A stretch of DNA of 64,000 bases from Excoecaria cochinchinensis (lineage: Eukaryota; Streptophyta; Magnoliopsida; Malpighiales; Euphorbiaceae): assembly GCA_947683425.1 (NCBI GenBank), contig CANTUQ010000055.1, positions 4,328,001 to 4,392,000 on the forward strand, read 5' to 3'. A program made the translations under genes and the position numbers. Positions 31,911-44,532 of this stretch are shown here, piece by piece. Below the pieces are notes generated by a model. The model saw only the letters and a list, made by a program, of their open reading frames with translations, did no database searches and was not told the origin of the DNA. How positions within the stretch are numbered: the stretch's first letter is position 1; the number at the start of each line of letters is the position of its first letter.

Positions 31911-32163
31911 ACACCCTACAATGGTATGAACTCACACACACAAGTACTTCTCAACTTAAAACACCATAGAATGATATGCTCAAGTGCACACAAGAAATTC
32001 CCAATTAGTACACACACTAACGTCATGCATATAACTACATGCTAATAAACCCCAAAAACATGTATTTTACTAAACTACCCTCATGATATGCTGAACACAT
32101 GCACATGCATGCTCACACAGACAGGCTCATTCTACTAGGGGGCAAACGGGGTGTGACACGGAG

Positions 32164-34206
32164 TGGAAGGGTAGCTCCAGAAGCTGAGAGGCCACAAGAT
32201 CCAGTGACAGGCCAAAAAGAAAAAGAGCCAGAGGATGATTCGATAATGAGGCAACTGAAAAAGATGCCGGCTCAGATTTCAATATGGGATTTATTGAGGC
32301 AATCTCCATCTCATAGATAGAAGCTAGTGGAGGCTTTGTGTGAGACTATGGTGGCCACAACCATGTCGCCTACAGAGTTGCTGGATGTGGTAAAAGGGGG
32401 AGCCGGGGAAAATGTGGTGTTCATAAGTGCTGACTTACCGGCGGAAGGTCGCAATCACAATCACCCTTTGTACATACGGGCTCAGATCAATTAGAAGCAC
32501 ACGGCATGCATCATGGTGGACGATGGGTCATCGATTAACGTATGCCCATTAGTGGAGAAGGCGGCTTTCAGAGTGACAGAAGATATGTTGGCCAAGTCTG
32601 ATCTAACAATTACGGCTTATGATAACTCACAAAGGCAGGTATCTGGGACATTTAAGATGGTAGTCAAGACAGGGCCGATGGAAACTGAAGTAGAATTTGT
32701 GGTCCTGCCCATTCCTGCCAACTTCTCTGCCCTCTTGGGAAGGCCTTGGTTCCATAAGCTGGGAGGGGTGCCCTCCGTTCTGCACCAAATGGTTAAGATC
32801 CCTCATGAAGATCAAGTTGTGACCATAAGAGCCGTTAGGGTGAATCAGGTCTCAATATTGGAGATTGTGAGATAGCATTTCAGTGGATTTCACATTACTG
32901 TGATAGGCGAAGAGGAACATATTGAAGAAAGCCCTCAGGTGCTAAATATGATAAAGAGAATGTCGTTCCTCCCTTGTGCAGGTCTAGGTAAGAATTCGCA
33001 GGGGTCACCGACAGCTATTGCTACCAGAGGCCAGAAGGATAGGAGAGGTCTTGGGTATGAGGGCATTGTGAAGAAGGGCAAGAAGATAGTGGGTGAGATC
33101 CCCCATATCAGGGAAAGCTTTGTGCCAAAAACTTCAATGTGTGCCTACAAGGGAAACGGAGCCCCAGTGGGTCGATGGGAAGATTGTGTTGGGTTTCGAG
33201 GTCTTTAATGACATCTTCGATTGGGTCATTGGATTGATCAGGCCAGCAAAGGGCTTTTGGGATGAGGAAATCATGACCAAAGAGACAGTCTTGGACCGTG
33301 AAGCAACCGAAGAGGTTATAACTGAGAAGTTGATGTCTGCCCGGATAAAAGGAAAAGCAAAGATAGAAGACGAAGCTACCGAAGATAGTGAAGTCATGCA
33401 GGGGGTCGCTACAGTACCTCCAAAGTGTCAAGTTAATTCAGAACCGTCAGCTGCGACATCTGTACCAGCGGAAGAAGAGGGAGAAAATAGTCTAGATTTT
33501 CTTTTTACTCTAGAACTTTTTGATAATGTTAATGACATTTTTAGTTCTATTAATAAAGTGAAAGATTTTGCTTACTTGTACGATGTTTATGATAATTTCA
33601 ATATGCACAATCATGATCATAATCCATTCATATTTGACATTGATTCAACTGATGCTACTCCACTTAATCTTGGAACTTCAGAAAACCAGAAAGAAATCTT
33701 GATAGCATTTAACATAACTCCTGAAGAGCAAGAAAAATTTGAGAGAATTTTAAGAAAACATTAAAAAGTCGTCGCCTGGACCTATGAAGATATGCGGGGT
33801 AGATCGTGAAATCGAAGAGCTTGCCATCGCGACATACCCGGACTATAAGCCAGTTAAGCAGAAGCTTAGAAGGCTCAGGCCAGAATGGGCGGACAAAGTG
33901 AAGGAGGAAATTCATAAGCAGATTGAGGCCAAATTTTCTATTGAAGTACAGTACCCCACCTGGTTTGCCAATGTTGTCCCAATAGCAAAAAAGAACAGCT
34001 AGGTACGGGTATATGTGGACTATCGACATCTAAACAAGGCATGTCCAAAGGATGACTTTCCATTGCCTCACATAGACGTATTAGTGGATAGTGCAGCTGC
34101 ATGCATGATGTATAACTTTGTGGATGGTTATGCAGGCTATAATCAGATACTCAACAAAATAACTGATCGGATCAAAATAGCCTTCATCACTGAGTGGGGG
34201 ACGTTT
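32164..34206 (+). pseudogene. pol: Pol 5' half of Tat element 2 (protease, G-patch-like linker, RT start)
   Basis: Resumes after the 28077 solo LTR. Aspartic protease: MVDDGSSINVCP at 32513 and the ALLGRPW flap/strand region near 32730, in an ORF ending at 32875. A glycine-rich stretch (GLGKN..RRGLGYEG, 32980-33070) is like the G-patch-type linker common in Tat pol. A linker (33093-33764) ends ITPEEQEKFERILRKH. RT begins near 33784 with LRRLRPEWADKVKEEI and PTWFANVVPIAKK; a TAG at 34000 breaks VRVYVDYRHLNKACPKDDFPLPHIDVLVD. It is cut in AFITEWG.F at 34206 by an LTR; the rest of RT, RNase H and integrase is missing. Confidence 0.85.
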
Positions 34207-34260
34207 TGTAACACCCCCTACCCATACGTAGGGGAACCCATCCACGAGGGAGTGAGAACC

Positions 34261-36953
34261 TGTAACGCCCCGCCATCCCCGTTGGAAGGATACCGGAATG
34301 CCACGCGGTCAAACATATAAACAAATCCAAAAGCATACTTGTAAAATGCAATAAAAGATGAGATGTAAAGAAACTTTTAATTATAAAGCAGTAACTCCTG
34401 TAACATATATCATATCTATATTGTTTTACAAAAAGATGCTCGTAAGCAAATACATATACAAAAATAATATTTGTTCCTTTACAAAAGATTCACTTTACTA
34501 TTAACAAGCCATGTACAAAAATTACAGCGGAAGACTCAAAAATAACTTCATCCAAAAAGACTTCTAGTGGCCGACCTGCATATATCTGACCCAACCCGAA
34601 CTCGCCACCTGCACGGGAAAAGAGCCCGTGCTAAGCGATAACGCTTAGTGGGGAGGAACAAAACAAACGAACAATATGCAAATACAATATTTATAACAAT
34701 ACAATAATCTAATGATTCAAAATCAAAGGCATCAAAATTACATGTAACCATATCTCCAAATTCCTTACTTGACATGCATAAATATATATACAATACAAGC
34801 AATTAAGTACTCAATTCATAATTTTCATCATTCCAAGTATACAGATACAAGGTGCGATATAAAGCTATGCAAGAATTCATGTACATCATATACTTATAAT
34901 CGTGTCCAAAAATGCATCTCAACCTATGCAACACATTCAAACATATAGCCTGATTAGTCAAAAATATTCTCTAGAAGTGGATACGGTCAAATGGATACTG
35001 ATAGAACACAGTATCCCAAGCATATAGAGACATGAGTCTCAAACATGTATTTTTCATATAGAGACTGAAGTCTCGCATTAAATCCATATAGACCCATATA
35101 GGATCGAAACAAGGATCCAAACGGACCCACGTATAACGTTTTATCATATAGCAGCTGCACACACACTCTGACCTAAGTAAGCGCTTACTTATCCACTACT
35201 ATGACTTATTCAGGCTTAAAACACAACTCATCAATTCAAGCACCAATATCATTATGAGAATTGAAAATAATACAAATCTATAATCCATGTATACTTGTAT
35301 ACTGATCACATTTGAAACATGTAAATATAAATATAAAATACAGAAGTTAAAAGAACCTATAACTCACATTGAAATAATCCATACTCATGTAAATTATAAA
35401 CATGTAAATCATGTACATTAATATTAATTAAGAACACAAATCTCATAATTAAACAATTATTAAAATACAATTCAAATTTTTAAAACCCAAACATTTGATA
35501 TGTACTGGAAAATCCTTTAAACCAGAAGTTAAAATTATGCTTTTAGGAAACAGGGAAAACAAGAGGGAGGCCGGTCACGAGTCACCCAGGCAGTGGTGTC
35601 TCGTGACACTGGCTTCACGCGAGCGCCAGGCAAAACAAGGGCAGTCACGAGCCGTGACCTACCGTCACGCCTCGTGACGCCTGAGAGGAGAGGGGAAGGT
35701 CACGAGATCCTGTCTCGTGACACGTAGGGAAGACCGGCGAGAGGTCGCGAGGCGTGATGCTCCATCACGTCGCGACTTCCCAAAGGGAGGAAGGTCACGG
35801 CGTGATGCTTCATCACGCCACGTGACTTCCCAAGGAGGGAGGTCACGGCGTGATGCCCCATCACGTCACGTGATCTTCCTCTCACAGATTGCTTCTCCTT
35901 TTCCAAACTTCAGAATTTCAGAAAAACATAAAAACCCAGAAAAAATCGTGAAAATAGAGTACAACCAAAACTCCAAATCCCAATTTGTCTAAATCCATTT
36001 TTCATGAAATAATTATACAAACACGTACCTTTAGGTCTTCTGAGCACATTTACAGCAATTTCACTCACATTATTCACATTATCGAACAATTAAAATATAT
36101 AAACAGAGAGAGTCACAACTCAGAATTTCACATTCATATACATGTATAAACATCTCATTTGCACACTCATAATCTTTCTTTCTCTACCTAAATCATGTAT
36201 ACACAATACATTTCTCATGCATCTTTATAAATGAACACACCTAGCTAATATTAACGTCAAACAGCAACTAGGATCCAAAATTGATCAAAGACAGACACTC
36301 CCAAACCTGATGATGAAGCTCAAAAACGTCCACTGTATTCTTCTTCAATCAACAACCTTCTCTTTCCCTTTATCCCTCTTCTTTACTTCAGATGCTTGCA
36401 ACAGATGAAACCACAATTCATTAACCCAAGAACAGAATCTCTAAAAACCCAAAGACGAGAAAAAAGAAAATCAACCATAAAAATCCTATAGAACCCTTGC
36501 CACTTACCTTCTGAAGCTTCTAACAAACCCAAACCTTAGTTCCTCAACAGAAATACACACATGCAAATGGAAAAGAATAGCAAATGGAGAAAAAGAGCAG
36601 AATGTGGTTTACGTGAGAGAGAGAACAAGAAAAGAGAGAACTTTCAGTCTTTTGTTTCCAGCCAACTAAATTTTTCTCAGTCTTCTCTTTTCCCTCACCA
36701 CGTGCACATACTCTCCTTCCACTTGGTACACATGCACAGCTTCACAAATCCACTTATTCCTCTTTTACCCCTAGCTCAAAAATCTGTAGATAGGTCCTTA
36801 ATAAATTCTTTTTACACCCTAATAAAAATCTGCACTCAAGGTATAATTAATTCTTGCAAAAATAATCCTCTTTCCTCTTGTAAATTACCCAATTGCCCTT
36901 AATTGTCCAATTAAAAATGCCAATTCCAATTTGGCCACATTTGGGGTGTGACA
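34261..36953 (-). repeat. Reverse solo LTR, Tekay-like subfamily
   Basis: 2693 bp; minus strand TGTCACACCCC...GGGGCGTTACA; TSD GAACC at 34256-34260 and 36954-36958. Contains the hairpin module (34631-34648, then CACGGG..CCCGTG), and dyads TCACGAG/CGTGA and GGTCACGGCGTGA at 35570-35880. Its 3' end resembles that of the outer LTR 46-13264 more than that of the 48934 element. Confidence 0.9.
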
Positions 36954-37032
36954 GAACCCGTACGAGCAGGGGTGTCACACCAAACAGAACGGTACAAACA
37001 TACATTCACATAATATAAACATACATATAAAC

Positions 37033-38777
37033 TGTTAGTGTTAGCCCTAGCCCCAATACATTGTAATAAAACACTTTAGCTAATAAATGAGGCATTTGTT
37101 TTATCCATTGTATTCCTGTGCATGTCAATTGATAGAACTATCCAAGAATGTTGTTTCAGTTTAAGTTATCATGTGTGAGGCACATGGTTGTAAGACCTTG
37201 AAACAAATGAGACTTCATTCTAAATATCCCTAGTCAGTCATTGTTATGGGAATAACAAATGAATTAAGACTAGTATGCTCTCTCTGATAAATTGAGTTCT
37301 GTCTTATGGATCATAAGGACAAGAGTGTCAATCAGAGATCATAGATAGATGTTTACAATATGGTATCTGGATTCGATCCATTAATGAGAACACTACATGC
37401 TACAAGTCATAAGTGTTTCTCATATGCAAGTTTTGTATCGGAGTTCTTAGACCTGAAATCTCTATGAAACTCTTTCTGAATTACTGTGTACTTTGACATA
37501 CACCTAACGTGCTCGTAATAGAGTGACAAGTATGGGTATGCTTGGGTATACATTGATTCATGTCAGAGAGCATGAGAGAAGTGAAGGGATTACCCCTCTC
37601 TGTAAGAGAGAAAATATCATCGGCCACTTGATCAGTGAACTGAGAAGTGTATGGCCATACCGAGATGAAATAATGAGTAACCATTATTTATCTGAGAGTT
37701 CAGTGTCACTGGAATATCAAGAAAGGAATTAACTTACATATAAGGATGACTAGTTCCATGCCTTATATTAATTCTGATATTTATGGGTAAGGGACTATGC
37801 AAAATTGCATTAGGTCACTAAATGCCATTTGCATTTTCATTTAATTTGGAATGCTATAATATCTTGCTAGAGAATATATATAGCCTTTGAATTAATTCAT
37901 TAATTCAATTGCCAATATTAAATGGACCTATAGGATCGCACACAAAGCATTGGGCTTAAAATATTTAAATAAGGCATTGGGCATTAATTTGGGCTTTTAA
38001 TGAAAGTCAAATTAATGTATGTAATGGGTATTAAAATTGCTATTGGACCTTGGTCCATGAGAGAGGAAGATTTCGGCCCACATGGTTTAATGTCAATTAA
38101 TTTAATAATATTGATTAAGTTAATTGAGTATTAAATCCTAATTGAATTTTAAATTCAAAAGGGTTTAAATTAATGTTTGTTACTTATCTATAGGAAGTGT
38201 TTAAGGTTGAATAAACTACTTTTAGGTGGTAAAATTCGGGATAAACACTTGCCATAAGATGAGGATAAAGATTAAAAAAAATAAAAACCCTAGTGAATAT
38301 ATCATAGTAGGCGTGAACTTCCCTCTCTCTCTCTCAAAAATCTTTTCTTGGCCGAAATACATAAGGAGAAGAATTATTTCTTGCTTTCTTGTGTGATTAG
38401 GCATTAATAGCACCAAAAGAAAGTGCAAGATCAAAAAATCTTGTAGCTTTAACCCTTGCCATTACACAATACTTATATTGAGAGCTAGCATTCTCGGTTT
38501 TAAGCCTTGCTTGAAAGTGTGTGTGTGAGCATAGAGAGGATTGGCGCAAAGGCTATTCCTTGGCATTGGTGGTGAAGATCAAAGGTGGACAATATCATCT
38601 TAGTTTCTGGTCATCATCAAATTCATTTCGGAATAGGCATCTAAAGTTGTAAGTTTTAAAAAAACCCTAAAAGTGCATGTTTCGATTCTTGTCGTGGATT
38701 TGTTTGATGTGTATGATCGTTTTTCCATATTTTTCCGCTGCGTTATCTACATACACATACCATGACATATTCCATCA
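37033..38777 (+). repeat. 5' LTR of copia element
   Basis: TGTTAGTGTTAG...TTCCATCA; about 12 substitutions and no indel against 44533-46277. No gene; the 60-70-codon ORFs present in both LTRs are by-products. Confidence 0.96.
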
Positions 38778-38778
38778 G

Positions 38779-38790
38779 TTGTATCAGAGC
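38779..38790 (+). other. Primer binding site of copia element
   Basis: TTGTATCAGAGC, one base after the LTR, matches the initiator-Met PBS TGGTATCAGAGC at 11 of 12 positions. Confidence 0.8.
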
Positions 38791-40554
38791 CTAAACATGT
38801 TTTTTTTAGTGCTTTAGATGCATGAAATAATTAATTAAAAATCGTTACTTTATATACATGCAATGCTGAAATTTTCTGTTTTGAGTTTTTTGCATTGTTT
38901 TGGTGTAAAAACGAATTTAATTGATTAGATAGGTATTATAATTAATATGACATGTTAATATACTGTCCTAAGATGTTCTAGGAGCTGTTATTGGTCAGAT
39001 TTAATTGGTAATACCTGATGGTATATGTTAATATTAAAACTAGGTGCTTTTTGGCATGTTAATTGTTAGTTTAACAACTAGTTTTGAATATTAAATGTAA
39101 AAACGTTTTTTGGCATGTTTGTAAGTGGTTTTTAATGATTAAATATCAGTTCTTTTTAAATTTTGGTTTTAATTCTGGTCCATGATAATTTAATTGATTA
39201 ATTTTAATATCACTTAAAACAATGACTAGTTTGTGTTTGTTACATGTTTAATCAACATTGTTTGTTTGGGTTTGATTAAAATGGTAAAAACACATTTAGT
39301 TCAGATTGGTACAAAATATTAAATCTATTTTTATGACTCTTTTTGGATTATTAATTGACTCATAAAATTGATTTGAGGGTTTGTGCATTTTTTTTGTGGC
39401 ATCACATAAGCATTAAACAACTAGTTTTGTTGTTTGTTTGTTTTTATATGTATGCCGTGTATCATATATATGTTCTTCATGTTTTAATTCATGTCGGTAT
39501 ATATTATATATGTTTTTTTTTAATGTTTATGGGCAATATGACATAAAATTAAAAATGGAAAAATTGGAAATTATACTAGAGTTGATTTATAGCACAAATC
39601 TAACTAGTTTGTGTTTTGGGCTTTTAAGAGAACTTATTCAATAAGAGGATTTAGTCCATTGGGCCTCGGCCCAGGCCCATCATGGGGTCATCTCTTAAAG
39701 GTTCAAGTACACAATTTCCATTAATGGGCTTGGCTAAATTAATTAAAATTGGACTTTGTTTAATCCATGAATGTTATGTATATTTATTTGCTTGTTTGGT
39801 ATGATGAATGGATATGCATGGTGCATTCATGGGCCCTGGGTTTTTGTAATTAATTATGGCCTGCGAGCCATTATGTATTATTGTAAAAGTTTCATTTATT
39901 TCTTAGAATAGAATTTACTTGAAGACTTTGTAAATCAAGATGAAGCCCACCGGAGTGGTGAGGCCCAACTCGAAGATTCTTGTGTAATAGTATAGAATCT
40001 TAGTTGTAGGTTTTATGGGCCCATGTTTGTCACGCTTTACTTTATGCAATTATTTATATATGCATGCTATGAATGGATGACAAAGCGTATGCCATGTAAG
40101 CCGTAATAAAATGAATCCCTAAAATAGTAAGTCACAAAGTTGCCTTCCTAATTCGAAACATGTCAAGGCATCGATCATCGGTAACGTAGACTAAGAGTCC
40201 TAGATGCGCCCGATTATCTTTGTGAGGCATGAGTTGTGAATGTAGGTTGGACTTAACATGGAAAGGGATGCCCGGACCTAGGCAACTAATAAATGGGTTT
40301 GTGCTATAACATCTTAAGATGTTAACCCATTTGATCCAAGAGTCATGTACGAGTCATGATTGGAGTTATCCTACCTAAGTAACTTAACTTGTTAGGTGTA
40401 CAAGCTCAGCTTGACTAATAAGGTTGTTGTGAAAAGTGGATCTTGGCCCACATTAAATCACTAACGCGAATTATTTAAAGGGATATTAATTCGGTTTGTG
40501 GGATTATTAATAAGACCTCATTTAATCTTGCTAAATTTTATTGTAGATTGAAAA
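38791..40554 (+). other. Copia untranslated leader
   Basis: About 1.76 kb, T-rich in its first half, with no credible gene. It is unusually long for a copia leader, and I see no tandem repeat in it. Confidence 0.6.
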
Positions 40555-41442
40555 ATGGCATCTTCAAACAACAATTTCTCATTGCGATCGGTCCTTGAAA
40601 AGGACAAATTGAATGGCACCAATTTCATAGACTGGTCTCGAAACTTAAGGATAGTTCTTAAGCAAGAGAAAAAGTCGTATGTTTTGGATGCACCCTTGCC
40701 TCAAGAACCTGGTAGGAACGCCTCTGCGGTTCAAAGGGAAACTTTTGAGACCAAGAAGAGCGACTCCAATGATGTGACCTGTTTGATGCTAGCCACTATG
40801 GTGCCTGACTTGCAAAAGCAATTTATGGACCAAGAGGCTTATGCGATCATGGTGCACTTAAAGGAGATGTTCCAAGAGCAAGCTCGTCACGAGAGGTTTG
40901 TGACAACTAAGGCCTTAATTTCCTGTAAGATGGCTGCAGGTACTCCTGTTAGTACGCATGTACTCAAGATGAAAGGGTATCTTGATACTCTTGAGAAGCT
41001 TGAGGTACAAGTACCAAAGGAATTGGCCACTGACTTGATATTAGGATCATTGACTGATGATTATGATCCATTTGTAATGAATTATAACATGCATGCAATG
41101 AACAAGTCAGTCACTGAGATTCATGGGATGCTTAAGAATGCTGAAGAGAACATTCGAAAGACCAATCCCATACTGATGGTTCAAGGGGGCATTAAGAAGG
41201 GACTAGCTAAAGGAAAGGGAAAGGGAAAGGCAAAACCCAAGAATGACCTGGCTCGGTTCAAGTCAAAAGGGAGTGCACCTCAGACCCAATTCAAGCCCAA
41301 GGCGCAAAAGCCCAAGGAGAGCGAGAGCACTTGCTTCCACTGCAACAAAATAGGGCATTGGAAGAAGAACTGTGCTCTCTTCAAGGAAGAACAAAAAAAA
41401 GAATGGAGCAAATGCGTCCAGTTCAGGTATTTTTGTTGTTGA
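40555..41442 (+). CDS. gag: Copia Gag
   Basis: 295 residues from ATG in AAAATGGCATCTTC. The N-terminal KLNGTNFIDWSRNLRIVLKQ is the typical copia gag start; the central helical gag core runs to about residue 210; a basic KGKGKGKAKPK tract precedes the zinc knuckle CFHCNKIGHWKKNC (residues 260-273). The frame then crosses eight A residues (41393-41400) and ends out of phase at 41442; with one A fewer it would fuse to the pol frame (KK-NGANASS). Copia elements normally make one polyprotein, so this is probably a recent slippage mutation, though programmed frameshifting cannot be excluded. Gag would form the particle and bind RNA. Confidence 0.92.
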   Translation: MASSNNNFSLRSVLEKDKLNGTNFIDWSRNLRIVLKQEKKSYVLDAPLPQEPGRNASAVQRETFETKKSDSNDVTCLMLATMVPDLQKQFMDQEAYAIMVHLKEMFQEQARHERFVTTKALISCKMAAGTPVSTHVLKMKGYLDTLEKLEVQVPKELATDLILGSLTDDYDPFVMNYNMHAMNKSVTEIHGMLKNAEENIRKTNPILMVQGGIKKGLAKGKGKGKAKPKNDLARFKSKGSAPQTQFKPKAQKPKESESTCFHCNKIGHWKKNCALFKEEQKKEWSKCVQFRYFCC

Positions 41443-44400
41443 AATTAACCTTTCTATTTCTACCACTTGGGTCCTAGATACCGGTTGTGGTTCTCACATT
41501 TGTTCAAATGTGCAGGGGCTAAGAAATAGGCGGTTACTTGGGAAGAATGAAGTGGACCTCCGTGTGGGGAATGGAGCACGAGTTGCTGCCATAAAGATAG
41601 GAGACTATCAACTCACTTTACCTTCCGGACTTTGTTTAGTTTTGAAAAATTGTTATTATGTACCTGCTATGAGCAGAAACATTATTTCAGTTTCATTATT
41701 GGATTTGGATGAATTTGATTTTATTATTAAAAATGGCAATGCTCATATTCGTCGCCAAGGCATTTCATATGGCAATGCCATGTTGCAAAATGGCCTTTAT
41801 ATCCTTGATTTACAAAACAAAGAGTCCATATACAACATTAATACAAAGAGGGTTAAATCAAACGAATTGAACCCTACTTACTTCTGGCATTGTCGTTTGG
41901 GACATACAAACGAAAAATGCATTTCAAGACTCCACAAAACTGGAGTACTTGGGTCATTCGACTTAGAGTCTTATGATACATGCGAGCCATGTTTGCATGG
42001 AAAAATGACAAAAAGTCCTTTTAATAAGAAAAGTGAGAGGACTAATGGCTTATTGGAACTAATACATACCGATGTATGTGGACCATTAAGTACACAAGCT
42101 AGAGGTGGTTTTAGCTACTTCGTAACGTTCACAGATGACTTCAGTAGATATGGCTATGTCTATCTAATGAAGTATAAATCTGAAACTTTTGAGAAATTCA
42201 AAGTGTTTAAGAACGAAGTAGAAAAACAACTTGGCAAAAGTATAAAAGCCATTCGATCTGATAGAGGTGGCGAATACTTAAGCCAAGATTTTGACGGTCA
42301 TCTAAGAGAGTGTGGTATTATTTCACAGCTCACTCCTCCTGGAACACCACAATGGAATGGTGTGTCCGAAAGGAGAAATCGAACTCTATTAGACATGGTT
42401 CGATCTATGATGAGTCAAGCAAATCTTCCTATCTCTTTTTGGGGCTATGCATTAGAAACTGCTACGTTTCTACTAAACCGTACTCCAACTAAAGCAGTTG
42501 AGAAGACACCATACGAGGTATGGACTGGGAAAGAACCCAATATGTCATTTCTTAGGATTTGGGGCTGTGAAGCACATGTTAAGAAATTAACATCTGACAA
42601 ACTAGAGTCCAAATCCACTGTCTGCTTATTTGTGGGTTATCCCAAAGAAACAAAGGGATACTACTTTTACTCACAAGCCGAGAACAAAGTATTTGTTGCT
42701 CGCAAGGCTGTTTTCTTGGAAAAGGAGTTCCTTCTCAAGAAAGATAGTGGGAGTAAAGTAGAACTTGGAGAAATTCAAGCGCCACAAATTCCTATAGAGG
42801 ATGAGTTGGAAATGGGATCAAGTTCACAACCACTTGTGGAACAAGAACCCATTACACAAGTACCTAGAAGGTCCGGTAGGGTACGTCAGGAGATTCAGAG
42901 ATATGGATTTCTAATCACCGACAGTGACACTATTGAGTTAGTAGATCGTGAGGATCCTACTACCTACCGAGAAGCTATTGAAAGCCCAGACTCGAAAAAT
43001 TGGCTTGAAGCCATGAAATCCGAGATGCAATCAATGTACGATAACCAGGTTTGGACCTTGGTTGATCCACCGGAAGGTGCTAAGGTAATTGAATGCAAGT
43101 GGCTGTTTAAACTCAAAGCTGATCAGACCTACAAAGGTAGACTAGTAGCAAAAGGTTTTCGACAAACTCATGGTATAGACTATGATGAGACCTTTTCGCC
43201 TGTAGTCATGCTCAAATCCATTAGGATCTTGCTTGCCATAGCTGCATATCATGATTATGAAATATGGCAAATGGATGTCAAAACTGCTTTCCTCAATGGA
43301 TATTTACTTGAGGAGGTGTATATGACACAGCCTGAGGGTTTTGTCAATCCCAAGCATCCTAAGAAGGTTTGCAAGCTTCAGAAATCCATTTATGGATTAA
43401 AGCAAGCATCCCGAAGTTGGAATCTTCGTTTTGACGAGGCAGTCAAAGATTTTGACTTCGTCAAGAACGAAGATGAGCCTTGTGTGTACAAGAAGGTTAG
43501 TGGGAGCATAGTAGTATTTTTGGTCCTATATGTGGACGACATCCTTCTCATTGGGAATGACATTCCAACATTGCAAATGGTTAAGCAATGGTTGGGGAAA
43601 TGTTTCTCGATGAAAGACTTAGGTGAAACTGAGACAATACTTGGTATTCGGATCTATAGAGACAGATCGAATCGGCTTTTGGGACTAAGTCAAGAAAAGT
43701 ACATAGACAAAGTACTAAAGCGTGTTAGTATGGGAGACTCAAAGAAAGGGTACATACCTTTGGCTTTGGGAGGTCCTTTGACCAAAGAACAGTGCCCTAA
43801 AACCAAAAAGGAAAGGGACGACATGAGTAGAATCCCATATGCATCTGCTATTGGATCTATCATGTACGCTATGTTATGTACTAGGTTGGATGTTGCTCAT
43901 GCACTGAGTATAACCAGTAGGTTTCAGCAAGACCCTGGTGAAAAGCACTGGTCTGCTGTAAAAGGGATTCTAAAGTACCTACGAAGGACTAAGGATCACT
44001 TCTTGGTGTATGGTGGTCAGGAAGAGCTCGTCATACAAGGCTATGCCGATGCTGCTTTTCAAACCAGCACTCAGGACTCAAGATCGCAATCTGGATTTGT
44101 TTTTGTTTTAAATGGTGGTGCTGTCAGCTGGAGAAGCTAAAAGCAAGAGACCGTCGCCGACTCAACTACAGAATCTGAGTATATTGCAGCGAGTGAGGCT
44201 GCAAAAGAGGCTGTTTGGATTAGAAATTTCATTTCTGGATTAGGAGTGGTCCCAAGCATCCTAGATCCATTAGAAATTTTTTGTGACAACAACGGGGCCA
44301 TTGCACAGGCCAAGGAGCCCCGGTCACACCAGAAATCCAAACACATACTCAGGAGGTACCACCTGATCAGAGAGATCATTGATCGTGGGGACGTCAAGGT

Positions 44401-44518
44401 TAGCAAGATAGCAAGTGAAAATAATATAGCAGATCCTTTGACGAAACAGTTGCGTCCAAATCTGCATGAAGCTCATTTGAGAGCATTCGGTCTTAGGGCT
44501 ATGCCCAATTGGGACTAG
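41403..44518 (+). pseudogene. pol: Copia Pol (protease, integrase, RT, RNase H) with one stop
   Basis: Numbering is from 41372, the first ATG of this frame. Protease LDTGCGSHIC (D36). Pre-integrase finger WHCRLGHTNEKC..CEPCLHGK. Integrase triad D234, D297, E333 (D297 to E333 fits D35E). RT: CKWLFKLK..GRLVAKGF (a few residues shorter than usual between the two), AFLNG, and catalytic YVDD at 720-723. RNase H: QGYADAAFQ, then TAA at 44138 splits SWRS from KQETVADSTTESEYIAAS, which continues in frame to TAG at 44516. The C-terminal 125 codons, with RNase H residues, lie after the stop. All key RT and integrase residues are present, so only two small lesions separate it from an intact frame. Confidence 0.93.
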
Positions 44519-44523
44519 TGCTA

Positions 44524-44532
44524 GTGGGAGAT
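44524..44532 (+). other. Polypurine tract of copia element
   Basis: GTGGGAGAT directly before the 3' LTR start at 44533; typical copia form. Confidence 0.8.

Larger units (their letters stand above)
28077..32158 (-). repeat. Reverse solo LTR, Tekay/Del-like, holding a second solo LTR
   Basis: On the minus strand it starts TGTCACACCCCGTTTGCCCC (from 32158) and ends GGGGGTGTTACA at 28077, matching the LTRs at 48934 and 56101. TSD CGGAG lies at 28072-28076 and 32159-32163. Without the insert 30413-31915 it is about 2.58 kb. Minus-strand features are hairpin CTAAGCG..CGCTTAG (28505-28523), CCATTGTGAATGG (28552-28564), GGATCTT hairpin (28927-28944) and a dyad array at 29265-29690. A short (AT)n lies at 29874-29890 and (GAA)n at 30104-30124. 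Confidence 0.92.

Noticed and set aside
34548..34802. Minus-strand ORF containing the LTR hairpin phrase
   Set aside because: The similarity to the ORF at 1058-1246 (LFFPTKRYHLAR) comes from the conserved hairpin DNA, not from a protein.
37481..37684. Small ORFs on both strands, repeated exactly at 44981-45184
   Set aside because: They are the same bases in the two copia LTRs; no domain, and position inside an LTR explains them.
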